Assembly: GCF_902374955.1 (NCBI RefSeq)
Contig: NZ_CABKRX010000094.1
Coordinates: 248,001 to 312,000, forward strand
Source of the DNA: Bacillus massilioanorexius
Lineage (GTDB): Bacteria > Bacillota > Bacilli > Bacillales > DSM-1321
Reading direction: 5' to 3'
Length of the DNA stretch: 64,000 nucleotides
Shown: positions 27,482-35,988 of the stretch, piece by piece
Numbering within the stretch: the first letter of the stretch is position 1
Layout of the letters: each line of letters starts with the position of its first letter
Position numbers and translations under genes: made by a program
The notes under the pieces: generated by a model
Told to the model about the DNA's origin: nothing
What the model saw: only the letters and a program-made list of their open reading frames with translations
Database searches by the model: none

Positions 27482-27988
27482 ATGGTAAAAAAAATAGTAG
27501 CAGGAGTTATTCTAGTGCTTCTAATTTCAGTGGCTTTAGTGCAAGCGATGGATCGTAAAGAGGAAGCTAAGTTACCTGTTGTAAAGGATAATCAAAAGGC
27601 ACCTGACTTTACTTTGGAGAATCTTCAGGGTGAGCAAGTTTCTTTATCTGATTATAAAGGGAAGAAAGTCATATTGAACTTTTGGGCAACCTGGTGTGGA
27701 CCCTGTCGAGAAGAAATGCCTGATATGGAAAAATATTATCAAGAAGCAGGTGATTCGATCGAAATACTAGCTGTAAATATGGATACAGACAATGATGTAA
27801 AAGGTTTTGTAGAGAATTATCATTTAACGTTTCCTATTCTTTTAGATATAAAGGATGAGATGAGTAGACCTTACGATATTATCTCCTTTCCAACTACCTA
27901 TTTTATTGATGAACAGGGAATTATTAAAGAAAAACATATTGGTCAAATGTCCTATGAGACGATCGTGGAAATAATGGGAAATATGTAG
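27482..27988 (+). CDS. yneN: ResA/TlpA-like membrane-anchored thioredoxin
   Basis: 168 aa from the second ATG, placed 7 nt after AAGGGGG; the ATG at 27476 abuts that site. N-terminal hydrophobic anchor VAGVILVLLISVALV, then an AhpC/TSA-type thioredoxin domain with the active site FWATWCGPC (Cys72, Cys75) and cis-proline segment SFPTTYFID. It probably works on the outer face of the membrane in thiol-disulfide exchange. Its place just before sspN matches B. subtilis yneN. Confidence 0.88.
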   Translation: MVKKIVAGVILVLLISVALVQAMDRKEEAKLPVVKDNQKAPDFTLENLQGEQVSLSDYKGKKVILNFWATWCGPCREEMPDMEKYYQEAGDSIEILAVNMDTDNDVKGFVENYHLTFPILLDIKDEMSRPYDIISFPTTYFIDEQGIIKEKHIGQMSYETIVEIMGNM

Positions 27989-28004
27989 GTTTTAACCTAC
28001 AAAA

Positions 28005-28052
28005 ACAGGGTATTTATACAAAGGATACTATATTGTATGAATACCTATTTTT
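28005..28052 (+). terminator. Terminator after yneN
   Basis: AGGGTATTTATACA / TGTATGAATACCT stem with a 14-nt loop and a T tail. A second 7-pair hairpin, GTAGGTT/AACCTAC, overlaps the stop codon. Confidence 0.7.
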
Positions 28053-28083
28053 AACATGGTTTGAATAAGGTGAGCATAAAATA

Positions 28084-28162
28084 GTTGATTGGAGCGAAAA
28101 TCAACTCACCCTTTTTTCAGTTGATAGTTGATAGGCGACGAACGATGTGAAAACATCATTTA
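28084..28162. repeat. Decayed Bacillus intergenic repeat
   Basis: GTTGATTGGAGCGAAAATCAAC, here partly self-complementary, then GGCGACGAACGATGTGAAAA. It shares the TTGATTGGAGCG head and GTGAAAACA tail with other remnants in this window. Confidence 0.5.
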
Positions 28163-28247
28163 ACAAATACTTTATTCAGCTTTTCTTTTAAGTAAATTGT
28201 TTAAATAATCTTTTTATTAGCCATACTAATCCTATGATCGTTAGAGT

Positions 28248-28268
28248 CAGATAATTAGTTATTATCTG
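28248..28268. promoter_or_regulatory. Fur-box-like palindrome before the fbpB-like gene
   Basis: CAGATAAT-TAGTT-ATTATCTG is a perfect 8-bp inverted repeat built from the GATAAT/ATTATC hexamers typical of Fur boxes, but with a 5-bp spacer instead of the usual one. TATAAT follows at 28281-28286, so the palindrome would cover the -35 region. Confidence 0.45.
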
Positions 28269-28341
28269 TAACAATAACGCTATAATTTGTTTGAATTTTT
28301 AGAAAAATGGGTAATATCATTAAATGTAAGAGGGTGATTAA

Positions 28342-28473
28342 ATGAAAAGAAGAAGAAAATTATCGTTTGAAGACCTAGTCTTAGAAAATAAAATGGAATT
28401 ATTAAAAGACAGTAAAGCAATTGAAAAGATAGAAGATCGATTAGAAAAACGTCATTTACAAAAGGCAGAATAG
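28342..28473 (+). CDS. fbpB: FbpB-family small basic protein
   Basis: 43 aa. KRRRKLSFEDLVLENKMEL followed by a helical charged tail matches the small Fur-regulated basic proteins of Bacillus (FbpB: basic N-terminus, S-F-E-D-L-V-x-E-N-K). In B. subtilis FbpB cooperates with the sRNA FsrA to shut off iron-rich enzymes. AAGAGGGTGATTA precedes the ATG. The palindrome 80 bp upstream fits iron control. Family assignment from the motif; FbpB versus paralogue not resolved. Confidence 0.72.
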   Translation: MKRRRKLSFEDLVLENKMELLKDSKAIEKIEDRLEKRHLQKAE

Positions 28474-28526
28474 CTTGATACATCTTTCTCTTTCAGATGT
28501 ACATAATATGAAGGAGGAGGGGTCAC

Positions 28527-28670
28527 ATGGGTAATCCTAAAAAAGATTCAAAGCATTTTGCTCCTAACCATATCGGGACAAAGTCCAGAGCCTTTGGTGG
28601 CAATAAAGGGAAAAAAATGCAAGATCAATCTGGCCAACATGCTCAGGTCATACAGACTAAGGGTGAGTAG
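28527..28670 (+). CDS. sspN: Small acid-soluble spore protein N
   Basis: 47 aa: MGNPKKDSKHFAPNHIGTKS, then RAFGGNKGKKMQDQSG and HAQVIQTKGE. This is nearly identical to my memory of B. subtilis SspN, a minor SASP made in the forespore under sigma-G. AAGGAGGAGGGG lies before the ATG. The usual B. subtilis partner tlp, which follows sspN, is not present downstream. Its presence marks the organism as a spore former. Confidence 0.93.
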   Translation: MGNPKKDSKHFAPNHIGTKSRAFGGNKGKKMQDQSGQHAQVIQTKGE

Positions 28671-28700
28671 GTTGTCTACTCTAATCTAATATGAAGTGTA

Positions 28701-28747
28701 ACAGAAAGGATAAAGGCTTTCATCTGAATGCTTTTATCCTTTTCTGT
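28701..28747 (+). terminator. Stem-loop after sspN
   Basis: ACAGAAAGGATAAAGGC pairs imperfectly (one bulged T) with GCTTTTATCCTTTTCTGT. The stem is long but the T-run lies inside it and no separate U-tract follows. The rest of the 28748-29033 gap shows no recognisable element. Confidence 0.6.
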
Positions 28748-29033
28748 ATCCGATAAGGATTGACGATGTTTGCTTCTTTTACTAAATACATTTAGAGGCT
28801 CTATCAGATGTGACTTATGCTTTTATTCGTCTGATTTAAGCTTCATATGGTAAACTTATTAAATAGGCTCTTTGTTAATATTCTTGGAAAGGGAGAAAAG
28901 TCATACTTTCGGTAGTAAACTCGTGAATATCCTTTCATAATCAGACTTTTCTTTATATATGAATGTAAGCCGACATTAAAGATAATTAGAGCTATTAAAT
29001 CAGTTTTTTAGTCAAAGAGGAGTGAATACATAA

Positions 29034-29450
29034 ATGTTTATATCTAAAAAAGAAATAGAAGTTAGGTATGCAGAAACAGACCAAATGGGCATCGTATATC
29101 ATGCTAATTATGTTATATGGTTAGAGTTAGGAAGAACTCAAATTCTAAAAGATTTAGGTTTTAACTATGCAGATTTGGAGAAGGATGGCATTTTATCACC
29201 TGTTTTAGATGTTAATATATCCTATAAAAAGCCAGTAACATACGGTGAGGTTGCTACAGTATATACTTGGATTGAAGAATATAATGGAATAAAGACTATA
29301 TATGGTTATGAAATTTTAAATAGTAATGGAGAAGTGGCGGTAACGGCAACTTCCTCACATGTATGTGTGAAAAAAGAGAGCTTCCGTCCGATTTCTGTGA
29401 AACGCCGATATCCTGAATTACATGAAGCCTATGAGAATAATAAAAAATAA
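29034..29450 (+). CDS. yneP: Acyl-CoA thioesterase, 4-hydroxybenzoyl-CoA thioesterase family
   Basis: 138 aa hot-dog fold protein. The family signature AETDQMGIVYHANYVIWLE includes the Asp-x-x-G-x-Val-x-H motif. It hydrolyses short acyl-CoAs; the substrate is not known. AGAGGAGTGA lies before the ATG. Position between sspN and yneR follows B. subtilis yneP. Confidence 0.9.
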   Translation: MFISKKEIEVRYAETDQMGIVYHANYVIWLELGRTQILKDLGFNYADLEKDGILSPVLDVNISYKKPVTYGEVATVYTWIEEYNGIKTIYGYEILNSNGEVAVTATSSHVCVKKESFRPISVKRRYPELHEAYENNKK

Positions 29451-29471
29451 CTAATACATATCGTAATAAAG

Positions 29472-29502
29472 AAACGAGAGGACTTTTCCCTCTCGTTTTT
29501 TC
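29472..29502 (+). terminator. Terminator after yneP
   Basis: AAACGAGAGG / CCTCTCGTTT stem, short loop, T-run; it also lies at the 3' end of the converging yneR. Confidence 0.85.
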
Positions 29503-29524
29503 TCACTATATGTTATTGTTTGGT

Positions 29525-29812
29525 TTACTCAAATGAAAAGATAGGCTCTTCTAAAATAGTATCAAATTTCACATGTAAATCATGTTGATCGAAATACCAT
29601 AAATCATTTTCTTCAATATAATATAAAATGTTATTTTTTTCGATTTTAGCACCAATAGCATTTGGTTCATCCACAGATATACCAAGAGAAAAACCACTTT
29701 GAATAGTACTTACTCCGCCATATCGAGCAAAAAAACGGACTTGATCTCCTTCTTGTAAGTCAAATTCATTTTCATACCATTGTGCTGCTTCATTTGAAAT
29801 GTAGATATTCAT
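29525..29812 (-). CDS. yneR: HesB/IscA-like protein YneR
   Basis: 95 aa. The HesB-like fold is suggested by NIYISNEAAQWYENEFDLQEGDQVRF starting and FARYGGVSTIQSGFSLG following. The cysteines of true A-type iron-sulfur carriers are absent: no cysteine occurs in the protein. It therefore belongs to the cysteine-less YneR group of unknown function. AGGGAGTGATC lies upstream on the minus strand. Conserved position in the yne cluster. Confidence 0.82.
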   Translation of the reverse strand: MNIYISNEAAQWYENEFDLQEGDQVRFFARYGGVSTIQSGFSLGISVDEPNAIGAKIEKNNILYYIEENDLWYFDQHDLHVKFDTILEEPIFSFE

Positions 29813-29889
29813 ACATGATCACTCCCTCGCTCCTATATACTATCATAATTATAAGAAATCTGTGTGATGTAGAGAACTAATTTATCATT

Positions 29890-31329
29890 TTAAATTTGAA
29901 AATGCGAAATGTGAAGACGAAGCTCATTTGTTAGCACTTTTAGATTTTTTGATATTTCTTTTACAGATTCTACTGAACGTTTATTTTCATCAGACGTACT
30001 TGCAACTTCTTGAACACCAGCACTAGTTTGTTCAGAAATAGAAACTACGCTATCCACTGAATGAGAGATAGAATCACTACTTTGATTTAAAATATCATTG
30101 GCTGCGGCAATTTCTTCGATATCAACAGCAAGATTTGAAATAAATTGATAGATTTGATTAATGCTCTTTTCAGTTTCTTTAGATAATTCAGCACCTTGAT
30201 TGGCGATTCGTTTGCCTTGTTCAATATTAAATAAAGCTTTTGAAGAAGAACTCTGAATATCTTGTATTAAAGTTGAAATTTTTTCAACAGAATGACTACT
30301 TTGATCAGCAAGTTTTTTTACTTCTTGGGCAACTACGGTAAAACTTCGACCATGCTCACCTGCTCTTGCAGCTTCTATAGATGCATTTAACGATAGAAGA
30401 TTCGTTTGTTCAGAAATAGAATGAATAAGCATTGTAATATCTGATATCGTTTGTAATTTACTATCTAATGACTTCATGATACTTGTAGATTCATTCGCTT
30501 GATTGCTTATATGGATCATTTTAGTACTTAAGTTTGCCATGGCATCCTTTCCTTGAGAAGTATAGGATTTTGTTTTGTCCATATGTGTAATAATGGTTTG
30601 GATATTATTATTCATTGAACGAACAGCACCTACATTACTTTCTACATTGTACGATATATTAACCATATCCTCTGCAAGTTGTTCTGAACCAGAAGCAATT
30701 TGTACCATTGCTACACTCACTGTTTCGGAAATTGAAGATGTAGCCTCAGCTTGTTGATTTAAAATGTGAGAGTCATGATCGACTTGATTCACAATACCAG
30801 TAATTTTAGATATCATTTCTCTGAAACTCGTAATCATTTTGTTTACAGATGAGAATAATATGCCTACTTCATCTTGTTTATCTACCTGCATAGTTTCGCT
30901 AAGGTTTCCATCTGATACTTGTTTCATAAATGAAGATAAATCTTTAATAGGTTTAATAAAATATCTAGTAATATAAATGCTAATTCCAACGGAAATAGAG
31001 ATTAGAACAGCTAAAATAATTAATTGTGCAATGAATAAATGACTTAGCATTGTCTCTGAACGTTTCTCGACTTGATTAATTTCAGAATTGATATCTTTTA
31101 ACAGGGATTTCGAATAGGATTGAACCTCTTTTTGTGTAGTGACAGATCCAGTCTGTTGCTCTGAAATTCGATTGACTTTTTCTGACACTTCTTTAGAGAT
31201 GTCAGCTGTAAGTTGTCTGCTATTATTTGTAAGCGTTTGGGAGACGATGTACGTAAAGGATGTGCATATCGTAATAATCAATAGTAATGAACATAGAATA
31301 GTTGCGATAAATTTCGTTTTTAATGACAT
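29890..31329 (-). CDS. Methyl-accepting chemotaxis protein
   Basis: 479 aa. Transmembrane helix 1 (about 8-30), a short outer segment of only about 65 residues predicted as helical, transmembrane helix 2 (about 98-120), a HAMP domain, then the cytoplasmic signalling rod with hairpin tip EQTNLLSLNASIEAARAGEHG. No Cache or other ligand pocket fits in the small outer part, so it probably senses through a partner protein, a membrane property or HAMP-proximal signals. It lies on the minus strand within the yne cluster and is not part of the B. subtilis order. Confidence 0.92.
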   Translation of the reverse strand: MSLKTKFIATILCSLLLIITICTSFTYIVSQTLTNNSRQLTADISKEVSEKVNRISEQQTGSVTTQKEVQSYSKSLLKDINSEINQVEKRSETMLSHLFIAQLIILAVLISISVGISIYITRYFIKPIKDLSSFMKQVSDGNLSETMQVDKQDEVGILFSSVNKMITSFREMISKITGIVNQVDHDSHILNQQAEATSSISETVSVAMVQIASGSEQLAEDMVNISYNVESNVGAVRSMNNNIQTIITHMDKTKSYTSQGKDAMANLSTKMIHISNQANESTSIMKSLDSKLQTISDITMLIHSISEQTNLLSLNASIEAARAGEHGRSFTVVAQEVKKLADQSSHSVEKISTLIQDIQSSSSKALFNIEQGKRIANQGAELSKETEKSINQIYQFISNLAVDIEEIAAANDILNQSSDSISHSVDSVVSISEQTSAGVQEVASTSDENKRSVESVKEISKNLKVLTNELRLHISHFQI

Positions 31330-31464
31330 AAAGTAACCTCACTTCATAGGAAAAAAGTTAGTGGAAATTGAATAGAAAGATGGATCTACGGATAAATGGT
31401 GTATAAATATACCTATTTTACTATTAAATAACATTATAAGTATGAACATGGAAAAATACAATAA

Positions 31465-31500
31465 AAAGCATGGAATTCTATATATTGAATTCCATGCTTT
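31465..31500 (-). terminator. Terminator of the small minus-strand gene
   Basis: Perfect 14-pair stem AAAGCATGGAATTC / GAATTCCATGCTTT. On the minus strand it is followed by TTTTTATTG, so it ends transcription from the small gene at 31.7 kb. Confidence 0.8.
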
Positions 31501-31620
31501 AAGTAGTAATCAATATTGAAGTAGCATTCAGAAGAGGGATATCAACAATTAATAACAATATTAGACTTTTATTGGCATAATACGACAAAGAGACAATAAT
31601 AAATGTATGTTTGTAATTCT

Positions 31621-31815
31621 TTAGTCCCATTCTTCGATAAAATGGATTAAGTCGTCAAATGTTGTTATTTTTGTAAGAAATTCTGTAGGGAGAATTTCAT
31701 TATCATTTTTCATTCGATAAATTTCTAAGGGGAATTCATTATGTTGTTCATAATCAGTTGTTGAGATGCAAAGAAAGGGCTTTCTTTTAGCTAATTGTTG
31801 ATGATGAAGCTGCAT
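31621..31815 (-). CDS. Small hypothetical protein (64 aa)
   Basis: Begins MQLHHQQLAKRKPFLCISTT and ends TTFDDLIHFIEEWD. No family recognised. Real-gene evidence is a full AGGAGG 8 nt upstream of the ATG and a dedicated terminator 120 nt downstream on the same strand. It has no transmembrane segment, is acidic in its second half and has one cysteine. It sits between a chemoreceptor and a decayed chemoreceptor gene, but no functional link can be shown. Confidence 0.65.
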   Translation of the reverse strand: MQLHHQQLAKRKPFLCISTTDYEQHNEFPLEIYRMKNDNEILPTEFLTKITTFDDLIHFIEEWD

Positions 31816-31954
31816 GTTTATTAACCTCCTCTTTTTTTGGTTTTAATTTTCATTATATTCATAATATACGAAAATATTAAAAGATAATTAGGTGACATGT
31901 GACAATGCTATAACATTTTTAACTCATCTTTAAATTGGGAAAGGAGAACAAAGT

Positions 31955-32708
31955 ATGGAGGTTTTTGGAGGTAAAAAGCAAATAAAGCCAATATGGATAG
32001 AAAAAGCAAATGGGAGATAGGCAAACGATTATTATTGATCGAATTGGTCATCTAGTTGAAAGTTTTTATCAAATTTTATATCAAATTGATCAACTGAAAA
32101 AAATTATAGAGGAAAATAGCTCTTGGGCAAAGTTAAAGTCTAATTTATCATCTCAAAAAATTGAAATGTTTAACGGAACAATAGACACTCCATATATTAA
32201 TAAACGTTTGAAAGTAGCTCATATTCATTATGTAATTGGCTTGGAGCCAAAGTGGTATATTACAGCATTTCAAAACTTTCTAAGTGAAATCATTTATCTT
32301 ATTTATCAATTTGCAAATCATCAAGAAGATCAAAAACATTTAATTTTAGCTGCTACTAAAATTCTCAATTTCGAACAACAGATTGTTTTGGAAGCGTAAT
32401 CTCGTCTTGGAAATCTTTCTGATCAAATTTATAGTATAAGAATACATACCCAGGATGTAGAAACGAATATAGTCTCTTTTAATAAATCTCTCAAGCAAAT
32501 ATCCGAATTTGTCATACTTGTACAGGGGATTGCTGTTCAAACTAACTTGTTATCTTTAAATTCTGCTATAGAGGCTGCTAGAGCTGGTGAACATGGAAAA
32601 GGTTATGCTGTGGTAGATTTACTATAATATCTCGCAGACTTAGAAGAATTGACATTATTAGTAGCGAAACAAGCAGAAATATTAAATAAAACAGCTTTAA
32701 CGCTATAG
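31955..32708 (+). pseudogene. Decayed globin-coupled chemoreceptor (HemAT-like)
   Basis: One frame reads globin-domain sequence (MFNGTIDTPYINKRLKVAHI, VIGLEPKWYITAFQNFL) up to TAA at 32397-32399. It then continues in the same frame as chemoreceptor signalling sequence (QTNLLSLNSAIEAARAGEHG, KGYAVVDLL), stops again at 32625-32627, and fades out by 32708. A separate 20-codon start fragment at 31955 (MEVFGGKKQIKPIWIEKANG) ends in TAG in another frame. The rest of the signalling rod is missing. HemAT proteins sense oxygen for aerotaxis, so this copy is inactive. Confidence 0.82.
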
Positions 32709-32710
32709 AT

Positions 32711-32762
32711 ATAAAGAAAAACCATAGTTACGGTATCATCCATTCACTATGGTTCTTCTTTA
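32711..32762 (-). terminator. Terminator after plsY (usable in both directions)
   Basis: AAGAAAAACCATAGT / ACTATGGTTCTTCTT arms; on the minus strand the structure ends in TTTTTCTTT. Confidence 0.75.
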
Positions 32763-32803
32763 TCATTTAGGTTGCTTATTGAAAATAAAGTATGTATATA
32801 ACT

Positions 32804-33385
32804 TTATATCCACTTCACTTTAGGTTCAGTACCTTCCTTGATCCTTTTTATATTTGCTCTGTGTCGATAAAAAATAAATACCACAATTAATCCAATAACG
32901 ATAATTAATGGAATATCTTTAATGAAAAATGAAATGATAAATGCAACAACAGCGCTAATCATACTTGATAAAGATACGTATTTTGTGATGTATAAACAAA
33001 TAAAAAAAGTAAAGAACAAAGCTACAAATAGTAATGGAGCAAAGCCTAAAATAATTCCAGCAGAAGTGGCAACAGCTTTTCCACCCTTAAAGCCTGCAAA
33101 TACAGGGTATATATGTCCCAGTACAGCAATTGCTCCCGGAATTAATGGGTGTATGTCTACACCCAAGAAAAAAGGTAAAAAAGTGGCAAGTGTACCTTTT
33201 AAAACATCCATAATGGTCACTGTTAAACCTGCTTTTTTCCCAAGTGTTCTAAAAGTGTTCGTTCCACCTAAATTCCCACTACCATACTGACGAATATCTT
33301 TCCCATAAAAAATTTTACCAATCCATAACCCTGAGGGAATGCTACCTAGAAGGTATGCAAGAATAACTACTAAAAAAATCATCAT
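32804..33385 (-). CDS. plsY: Glycerol-3-phosphate acyltransferase PlsY
   Basis: 193 aa polytopic membrane protein with five or so hydrophobic segments. Conserved cytoplasmic loops are visible: GSIPSG near the N-terminus, YGSGNLGGTNTFRTLGKKAG, and GHIYPVFAGFKGGKAVATSAG. It transfers acyl from acyl-phosphate to glycerol 3-phosphate, the first step of phospholipid synthesis. It equals B. subtilis yneS and sits near yneT-parE as there. GAAAGGGC upstream on the minus strand. Confidence 0.95.
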   Translation of the reverse strand: MMIFLVVILAYLLGSIPSGLWIGKIFYGKDIRQYGSGNLGGTNTFRTLGKKAGLTVTIMDVLKGTLATFLPFFLGVDIHPLIPGAIAVLGHIYPVFAGFKGGKAVATSAGIILGFAPLLFVALFFTFFICLYITKYVSLSSMISAVVAFIISFFIKDIPLIIVIGLIVVFIFYRHRANIKRIKEGTEPKVKWI

Positions 33386-33555
33386 AATTATAAAGCCCTT
33401 TCTTTAACACAATCTCGTGTTATTATTTTACCATGAGATTTGTAAAATTCCATTTAAAGTCTTAAAATTTGTTTATATCATTAAATAATTTGTAAGATTT
33501 TCTTCGTAAATCATCCAGAGAATCATATTGCGAATTAAAAGTAGGGGAAATGAAA

Positions 33556-34845
33556 ATGAAATTATTTTTATCATCAGTTCAATGGGTTGCCTTCATGTTT
33601 TCAAGCTCAATTGTAGCGCCTATTGCAGTTGCCGCACTATTTCAACTAAATACTGTTGAAACGGCTGGATTTATTCAACGCGCCGTGTTTATTTTAGGAT
33701 TAGCGGCATTATTACAAATCCTTTTCGGTCACAAACTTCCAATTAATGAAGGTCCAGCAGGCTTATGGTGGGGAGTTTTTGCTTTATATGCTGGTTTGTC
33801 GACTACACTGTTTACATCACATTTAGAGACATTACAAGCACTTCAAGGGGCATTAATTGCTGGAAGTATCTTTTTTATTTTATTAAGTGCATTTGGAATA
33901 ATTGAAAAACTAAGTCATTTATTTACACCTACGGTAACAGGTGTGTATTTGCTGTTACTCGTTCTGCAACTCAGCAGTTCGTTTGCAAAGGGGATGATGG
34001 GTCTAGGAAACTCTCAATCTACTGTTAATATGAAAATGCTATTATTAAGTGTATTCATTGTAGCCATTACCATTTGGTTTACCAAAAATAAAATTCGTTT
34101 TATTAAACAATATGCAATACTTTTGGCTTTAGTAGTCGGATGGTGCTTATTTTTACTATTTGGTTTAGCGCCAACTCCTAAGTTATCAGGGATTTCTATT
34201 TTGTCTTTTCCTGATTTGTTTGCTTTTGGGAAGCCTATTTTTAATACCGGGATGATTGTGTCAGCGTTGTTTGTTACGATTCTTTTGATTGCTAATATGA
34301 TCGCAAGTATTCGTATTACAGAAAACATTTTAAAAGGTATGAATGTGGAAGTGGATCAAACGAATGTAAATCGTACAGGTATAATTAGTGGTATTATTCA
34401 AGGATTAGCGGGAATGTTTAGCACAATAGGCTCTGTACCGATTTCAGGTGCAGGAGGATTCATTCAAGCCACAGGTATAACTTCTAAACTACCATTTATT
34501 TTAGCTAGTATTGCTGTTGTCATCATAAGCTTTTTTCCACCAATTATGAGTGTTTTTGCGGCAATGCCACCAGCTGTAGGATATTCAGTTAGCTTTGTTA
34601 TCTTCGCAGGAATGCTCAGTATGGCATTAAGTGATATACAAAAAGATTTAACAAATACGAGAATGATAATTGGAGTATCCTTATTAAGTGGAGTGGGTAT
34701 CATGTTTATACCTACTGAAGCGTTCAATGGGTTACATCCAGTCCTCATATCGTTGTTATCTAACGGTTTGATTATTGGTACTATCATTTGTATATGTGGC
34801 GAACAAGGGTTAAAATTAGTAAAGAAAAAGTACCGTTCAAAGTAA
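33556..34845 (+). CDS. NCS2-family uracil/xanthine permease
   Basis: 429 aa from the second ATG, which lies 8 nt after AGGGGA; the ATG at 33550 is too close. About 12 to 14 hydrophobic segments. Transporter landmarks are NEGPAGLWWGVFALYAG in the first half and GSVPISGAGGFIQATGI (helix 10 region) with FPPIMSVFAAMPPAVGYS. Imports a nucleobase with protons or sodium; xanthine/uracil specificity is unresolved (YwdJ-like). It is an insertion relative to the B. subtilis plsY-yneT order. Confidence 0.85.
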   Translation: MKLFLSSVQWVAFMFSSSIVAPIAVAALFQLNTVETAGFIQRAVFILGLAALLQILFGHKLPINEGPAGLWWGVFALYAGLSTTLFTSHLETLQALQGALIAGSIFFILLSAFGIIEKLSHLFTPTVTGVYLLLLVLQLSSSFAKGMMGLGNSQSTVNMKMLLLSVFIVAITIWFTKNKIRFIKQYAILLALVVGWCLFLLFGLAPTPKLSGISILSFPDLFAFGKPIFNTGMIVSALFVTILLIANMIASIRITENILKGMNVEVDQTNVNRTGIISGIIQGLAGMFSTIGSVPISGAGGFIQATGITSKLPFILASIAVVIISFFPPIMSVFAAMPPAVGYSVSFVIFAGMLSMALSDIQKDLTNTRMIIGVSLLSGVGIMFIPTEAFNGLHPVLISLLSNGLIIGTIICICGEQGLKLVKKKYRSK

Positions 34846-34935
34846 ATGTAGCTTTACATTTCTAATCTAATACATAAAGATTTTACATCATGATTCATAA
34901 TGGTATTAAAGTATGGAAAAGAAAGGACGATATGA

Positions 34936-35349
34936 ATGAATATTGAAAACCCATCAAGAGAAGAGATAGGGAAAATATTAAAAAAGGCTAAGACTATAGC
35001 GGTTGTAGGTTTGTCTAATAATCCTGAGAGAACTTCCTACATGGTATCAAAAGCCATGCAAGATAGTGGTTATGAAATTATCCCAGTTAATCCAGCAGTT
35101 GATGAAGTGTTAGGAAGAAAGGCAGTAAATTCATTAAAGGAAATAGAAGGACATATTGATATTGTTAATATCTTTAGACGTTCCGAATTTCTTCCAGAAC
35201 TAGCGAAAGAATTTGATGAAATGGATGCTGATGTATTTTGGGCACAATTAGGTGTAGAAAATGAGGAAGCTTATCAATTTTTAAAAGAAAAAGGTTACAC
35301 TGTCATTATGGATCGATGTATTAAGGTGGAGCATGCTATTACAAGATAA
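34936..35349 (+). CDS. yneT: CoA-binding domain protein YneT
   Basis: 137 aa single Rossmann-like CoA-binding domain (succinyl-CoA synthetase alpha-type) with TIAVVGLSNNPERTSYMVSK at the N-terminus, IIPVNPAVDEVLGRKA and VIMDRCIKVEH near the C-terminus. No catalytic domain is attached and the function is unknown. GAAAGGACG precedes the ATG. The location before parE is conserved with B. subtilis. Confidence 0.9.
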   Translation: MNIENPSREEIGKILKKAKTIAVVGLSNNPERTSYMVSKAMQDSGYEIIPVNPAVDEVLGRKAVNSLKEIEGHIDIVNIFRRSEFLPELAKEFDEMDADVFWAQLGVENEEAYQFLKEKGYTVIMDRCIKVEHAITR

Positions 35350-35461
35350 TGAAATATTATGCAAATTAGGCTGAACTGTTCCTTAAAACGAAGTAGAATC
35401 AAAGATGTTTTTCGTGTGAGTTAGCACTTGATAGAAACGGATTATATTTTCACTTTATTTT

Positions 35462-35502
35462 AGGGTGTCATTAAAGAATGGTCTTCTTTGACACCCTTTT
35501 TC
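35462..35502 (+). terminator. Terminator after yneT
   Basis: AGGGTGTCA and TTGACACCCT arms extended by AAGAA/TTCTT pairs, followed by TTTTTCT. It lies 110 nt after the stop codon. Confidence 0.8.
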
Positions 35503-35545
35503 TATTTTTAGCATATAGAAAAGTAGATGAAGTGATATTTATTCA

Positions 35546-35626
35546 TGAGGCGCCTCACCGCCCGCGCATTATTAAGCGAGCAACATGGTACTTGTTCATT
35601 GGCAACAAAATATGCGAAAACAGCCA
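35546..35626. repeat. Decayed Bacillus intergenic repeat
   Basis: GAGGCGCCTCACCGCCCGCG at its head and AACAAAATATGCGAAAACAG at its tail match the expected order of the Bacillus repeat remnants in this window. It is clearly GC-rich against its surroundings. Confidence 0.55.
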
Positions 35627-35884
35627 ATTAAAAAATCTATCTGTAGTAGCACCTACTCAGTATTTTTTAGGAGATTTTTTAATATTTTAAACATAAATGT
35701 GAAAACAAATGAAGGTATGTGAGTTTTTTTCTAGAAATCATATAAAAATATTGCATATTAATGTTTTATTTATGTTACTATCACTAATGTTGTAAAATCA
35801 AAGAAAAAAAACCAAGTAAAGTTTACATATTTGTGAAAATAAAATTTAGCGATACAATAGGCAAGGAGCTAAACGAAAGAATAT

Positions 35885-35912
35885 CGAACAGATGTTCTTG
35901 TTGTGTTATAAT
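35885..35912 (+). promoter_or_regulatory. LexA (SOS) box and -10 box of the parEC promoter
   Basis: CGAACAGATGTTCT matches the Bacillus LexA consensus CGAAC-N4-GTTCG at 9 of 10 defined bases. TATAAT follows at 35907-35912, so bound LexA would cover the -35 region. I recall parEC as a LexA-controlled operon in B. subtilis, which supports the call. Confidence 0.7.
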
Positions 35913-35940
35913 ATAACATATTACATATTAGTTTTACTTT

Positions 35941-35972
35941 CAAGCAAATATAGAGTAATGTAGATTTGCTTG
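35941..35972 (+). promoter_or_regulatory. Leader stem-loop directly before the parE ribosome site
   Basis: CAAGCAAAT and ATTTGCTTG form a perfect 9-pair stem with a 14-nt loop, ending one base before GGAAGGAG. It could influence parE translation or mRNA stability; no T-run follows. Confidence 0.45.
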
Positions 35973-35988
35973 TGGAAGGAGAATGTTA

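Noticed and set aside
28748..29033. Search for tlp, the usual partner of sspN
   Set aside because: No frame coding a small thioredoxin-like spore protein was found in the gap; the gene is simply not here.
35478..35690. Open frame of 70 codons after yneT
   Set aside because: It begins inside the yneT terminator and runs through a decayed intergenic repeat, with no ribosome site.
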